Below, one piece after another: positions 40,934-43,380 of a stretch of 43,380 bases of DNA. Under the pieces are notes generated by a model. It was given only the letters and a program-made list of their open reading frames with translations, was not told the DNA's origin and searched no databases. Source of the DNA: Thermovenabulum sp049701175. Lineage in GTDB: Bacteria > Bacillota > Thermosediminibacteria > Thermosediminibacterales > Thermosediminibacteraceae. The position numbers and the translations under genes are program-made. Positions within the stretch are counted from its first letter, which is position 1. Each line of letters starts with the position of its first letter. Location: NCBI RefSeq assembly GCF_049701175.1, contig NZ_JBNATW010000022.1, forward strand, positions 1 through 43,380, in the 5' to 3' direction.

Positions 40934-42112
40934 ATGAAGAGCTTTAATTTGGGTCTTTTGCCAAGATTGATAGCTGCGATCATTCTTGGTATTTTGATAG
41001 GTGCATTTTTGCCGGCGCCTATAGTTAGGGTTTTTGCGACTTTTAACTCAATCTTTGGAAACTTTTTGAGCTTTGCGATACCTCTTATTATTGTTGGTTT
41101 TGTTGCACCCGGAATCGCTGAACTTGGAACGGGAGCTGGAAAACTCCTTGCTATTACTACAATAATTGCATATATCTCCACCTTAATTTCAGGATTTTTT
41201 GCTTATACCGTTTCAACTACTGTTTTACCTAAGTTTATTCATTATTCTTCATCCTTTGCAGCTACAAATCCTGAGGAAAAACTTTTGAAGCCTTTCTTTA
41301 CTATTGACATTCCGCCGCTATTTGGTGTTATGTCCGCTCTTGTAATAGCATTTATTTTAGGTATAGGAATGGCTTCTTTAAAAGAAAAGAATCTATACAA
41401 TGTGATTTCTGAGTTCCAAAAAATTATTCAAATGGTAATTGAAAAGCTAATAATTCCACTGCTTCCCGTTCATATCGCGGGGATTTTTGCAAATATGACC
41501 CATGCAGGCGAGGTTGCAAGGATTTTAAGCGTATTTGGAAAGGTATTTGTATTAATTATCGCCATGCACCTTACAATAATTCTTTTCCAGTTCTTCGTAG
41601 CAAGCCTTTACAGCGGAAAGAGCATGATAATGGCTTTAAAAAATCAGATACCGGGGTATTTAACAGCCATTGGGACACAATCTTCAGCGGCAACAATACC
41701 TGTAAACCTTGAATGCGCGAAGAATAACGGTGTTTCCGAAGGAATAAGAGAATTTGTAGTTCCCCTTTGTGCTACTATTCATCTTTCTGGCAGTACCATT
41801 ACTCTAACTACCTGTTCAATAGCAGTGATGATGCTTTCAGGAATGCCCATAACTTTTGGTAAAATGGCAGGTTTTATATTGATGCTTGGCGTGACAATGG
41901 TGGCAGCTCCGGGTGTTCCCGGTGGTGCTGTAATGGCAGCGCTCGGTATTTTACAGAGCATGCTCGGTTTTGGAGAAGCACAGCTTGCCTTGATGATAGC
42001 CCTTTATTTAACTCAGGACAGCTTCGGAACAGCCTGCAACGTTTCTGGAGATAATGCTATTGCATTAATTGTAGATAAATTAGCGTCAAAAATGAAAATA
42101 AAGACTGCGTAA
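40934..42112 (+). CDS. Dicarboxylate/amino acid:cation symporter (DAACS family)
   Basis: This membrane carrier of the glutamate/serine transporter family has 392 residues and about eight helices plus re-entrant loops. The family's serine-rich loop appears as AIGTQSSAATIPVNLECAK near residue 242, the second hairpin as VPLCATIHLSGSTITLTTCSIAVM near 275, and the sodium-site region as TQDSFGTACNVSGDNAIALIVDK at the C-terminus. The NVSGD segment differs from the NVTGD or NVVGD of well-known members but keeps the key Asn and Asp. GGGGGAGG precedes the ATG. Serine or threonine uptake by Na+ symport would feed the dehydratase upstream; that is inference from context. Confidence 0.92.
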   Translation: MKSFNLGLLPRLIAAIILGILIGAFLPAPIVRVFATFNSIFGNFLSFAIPLIIVGFVAPGIAELGTGAGKLLAITTIIAYISTLISGFFAYTVSTTVLPKFIHYSSSFAATNPEEKLLKPFFTIDIPPLFGVMSALVIAFILGIGMASLKEKNLYNVISEFQKIIQMVIEKLIIPLLPVHIAGIFANMTHAGEVARILSVFGKVFVLIIAMHLTIILFQFFVASLYSGKSMIMALKNQIPGYLTAIGTQSSAATIPVNLECAKNNGVSEGIREFVVPLCATIHLSGSTITLTTCSIAVMMLSGMPITFGKMAGFILMLGVTMVAAPGVPGGAVMAALGILQSMLGFGEAQLALMIALYLTQDSFGTACNVSGDNAIALIVDKLASKMKIKTA

Positions 42113-42115
42113 AAC

Positions 42116-42145
42116 TTGTTTAACCTTCCCTCGACATGGTAAAAT
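42116..42145 (+). promoter_or_regulatory. Possible mtnA promoter inside the hairpin
   Basis: TTGTTT (42116-42121) and TAAAAT (42140-42145) are 18 bp apart. The expected start near 42152 lies in the loop of the following inverted repeat, so this transcript would carry only its 3' arm. Confidence 0.45.
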
Positions 42146-42176
42146 ATTTAAAAATATACATGTCGGGGGAATTTTT
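42126..42176 (+). terminator. Terminator of the symporter gene overlapping the mtnA ribosome site
   Basis: A 13-bp stem (42126-42138 with 42159-42171, one G-T pair) with a 20-base loop is followed by TTTTT and then the mtnA ATG at 42177. The GGGGGAA of the 3' arm is the mtnA ribosome site, so read-through mRNA would hide it. Confidence 0.75.
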
Positions 42177-43232
42177 ATGCCAAAAGAAGGACTTTTATCA
42201 TTAAAATGGGATGGTGAAAACTTATTTTTATTGGATCAACGGCTCTTACCCAATGAAATAGTTTATAATAAAAAAGAAACGCCAGAAGAAATTTGGGAAA
42301 GTATTAAAACTTTAGAGGTAAGAGGTGCTCCTTTAATAGGCATTGCGGCAGCCTATGCTCTTTATTTTGCAGCAAAAAGTGCTCCAGAAGATACTTTTGA
42401 AGATTTTTATACTTATATGAAAAAAAAGGCAGATTACCTTGCTACATCACGACCTACTGCTGTTAATTTATTTTGGGCTTTAAATAGAATGATGAATAAG
42501 ATTCAAGAATCAAAAGATAAGCCAATAAAAGAAATAAAAAATCTTTTGAAAGATGAAGCAGAAAAAATCCATAGGGAAGACGAAGAAATTTGCAGGAAAA
42601 TAGGAGAAAACGGCTTAAAACTTTTAAAAGATGGGTATGGAATAATTACACACTGCAATGCTGGACAGCTTGCAACCGCAAGATACGGGACAGCTACTGC
42701 ACCTATTTACCTTGCGCATGAATTGGGATGGAAAATAAAGGTGTTTGCAGATGAGACAAGGCCAGTTAATCAAGGTTCAAGGTTGACAGCATTGGAACTA
42801 AAAGAGGCGGGAATTGATGTCACTTTAATATGTGACAATATGGCAGCTTTTGTCATGTCTAAAGGATGGGTAAATGCGGTAATCGTCGGGTGCGACAGGG
42901 TTGCTGCAAATGGAGATACGGCAAATAAAATAGGCACTTTAGGGCTTTCTATACTTGCAAAGCACTTTGGGATACCCTTTTATGTAGCAGCTCCTACTCC
43001 TACCATTGATCTTAACACTGAAAGCGGTGAAAAAATACCTATAGAAGAAAGGTCGCCCTTAGAAGTTACCCAAAGTTTTGGGAAAAAGACCGCTCCTGAT
43101 GGGATAAAGGTGTTTAATCCTGCTTTTGATGTAACGCCTAATGAAAATATTACGGCTTTCATAACCGAAAAGGGTATCATATATCCTCCGTTTAAAGAAA
43201 ATATTAAAAAAATTTTTGAAGAAAGCAATTAG
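42177..43232 (+). CDS. mtnA: S-methyl-5-thioribose-1-phosphate isomerase
   Basis: MtnA converts 5-methylthioribose-1-phosphate to the ribulose form in methionine salvage. The 351-residue protein shows EVRGAPLIGIAAAYALYFA near residue 48, SRPTAVNLFWALNRM near 92, the catalytic cysteine in ITHCNAGQLATARYGTA near 161, DETRPVNQGSRLTALEL near 196, and the catalytic aspartate in VIVGCDRVAANGDTANKIG near 240. The C-terminal part (APTPTIDLNTESG) also matches. GGGGG precedes the ATG. No other salvage gene is within the window. Confidence 0.96.
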   Translation: MPKEGLLSLKWDGENLFLLDQRLLPNEIVYNKKETPEEIWESIKTLEVRGAPLIGIAAAYALYFAAKSAPEDTFEDFYTYMKKKADYLATSRPTAVNLFWALNRMMNKIQESKDKPIKEIKNLLKDEAEKIHREDEEICRKIGENGLKLLKDGYGIITHCNAGQLATARYGTATAPIYLAHELGWKIKVFADETRPVNQGSRLTALELKEAGIDVTLICDNMAAFVMSKGWVNAVIVGCDRVAANGDTANKIGTLGLSILAKHFGIPFYVAAPTPTIDLNTESGEKIPIEERSPLEVTQSFGKKTAPDGIKVFNPAFDVTPNENITAFITEKGIIYPPFKENIKKIFEESN

Positions 43233-43256
43233 GCGGAAAATATTACCGCCTTTTTC
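43231..43256 (+). terminator. Intrinsic terminator after mtnA
   Basis: A six-bp stem AGGCGG/CCGCCT (43231-43236 with 43246-43251) is followed by TTTTC. It overlaps the mtnA stop codon. Confidence 0.8.
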
Positions 43257-43380
43257 TAATTTTATGATATATTTATGTTTGAGGTAAATATAATTTTGAA
43301 TTGGAAATAATATTAACGTTTATATAGGTAGCGTCAAACAAAAATATGAAGATTCCCTAAAAATTGGTAATCACAGGTAG
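43257..43380. other. AT-rich end of the window, no gene seen
   Basis: No open frame of note or stable hairpin is visible in these 124 bp. GGTAGCGTCAAACAAAAAT at 43327 resembles the outer end of some IS256-type elements, but the window ends too soon to tell. Confidence 0.5.

Noticed and set aside
1..43380. CRISPR array or prophage
   Set aside because: No regularly spaced repeats and no capsid, tail, integrase or lysis genes were seen; the TnpB gene belongs to a transposon, not to a Cas locus.

Overview
The window looks like chromosomal DNA of a low-GC, anaerobic, spore-forming and probably thermophilic Firmicute of the Clostridia. Thermoanaerobacterales or Thermosediminibacterales is my best guess; no single marker proves it. 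The signs are AT-rich intergenic DNA, strong GGAGG-type ribosome sites with frequent TTG and GTG starts, spore-linked domains (GerMN, SPOCS), the anaerobe oxygen-defence pair rubrerythrin and superoxide reductase, and a TtuA/TtuB-type tRNA 2-thiolation pair known from thermophiles.

Layout. 59-6511: a metal-chelate ABC importer (lipoprotein, permease, ATPase), a 5'-truncated trmO/tsaA remnant, an IS607-type element (damaged tnpA, intact tnpB, structured 3' end resembling an omega RNA), then an FmdE-family gene and a cysteine hydrolase. The element sits inside what was probably one metal-handling gene group. 6542-13262: a GerMN lipoprotein, a chemoreceptor with its sensor at the C-terminus, crcB-DUF190-deoC, a seven-repeat beta-propeller fused to a SPOCS domain, a Gln-rich coiled-coil protein and a stress protein. 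13467-22015: rpoN, then the lower glycolytic genes gapA-cggR-pgk-tpiA-gpmI-eno with a CggR-like operator before gapA and a perfect hairpin between gapA and cggR. 22271-26671: secG, a K+-dependent-type membrane pyrophosphatase, an SPFH protein, rubrerythrin and superoxide reductase. 26846-33165: a ChrB-N-like protein with an MFS carrier, an HD-domain protein, rnr-smpB-ttuB-ttuA, then tRNA-Gln(CTG) and tRNA-Glu(CTC). 33335-33922: a decayed IS3-type remnant. 33990-37211, minus strand: a DUF711/ACT pair and hflX. 37376-43232: class II aldolase, a YheO-type regulator with ridA, threonine dehydratase and a dicarboxylate/amino-acid symporter, then mtnA.

How the genes work together. The glycolytic block runs from glyceraldehyde-3-phosphate to phosphoenolpyruvate, with aldolase about 15 kb away; the pyrophosphatase could couple biosynthetic PPi to ion pumping. 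The regulator-ridA-dehydratase-symporter group reads as uptake and deamination of hydroxy amino acids, with RidA clearing the reactive enamine or imine. rnr-smpB is RNA and ribosome quality control, followed by tRNA thiolation and tRNA genes.

Most worth a second look: the element inside the FmdE/transporter locus with its interleaved inverted repeats, the propeller-SPOCS fusion, the chemoreceptor with an apparently cytoplasmic Cache-like domain, and the nested promoter and terminator before mtnA. I found no CRISPR array, prophage or obviously new defence system.
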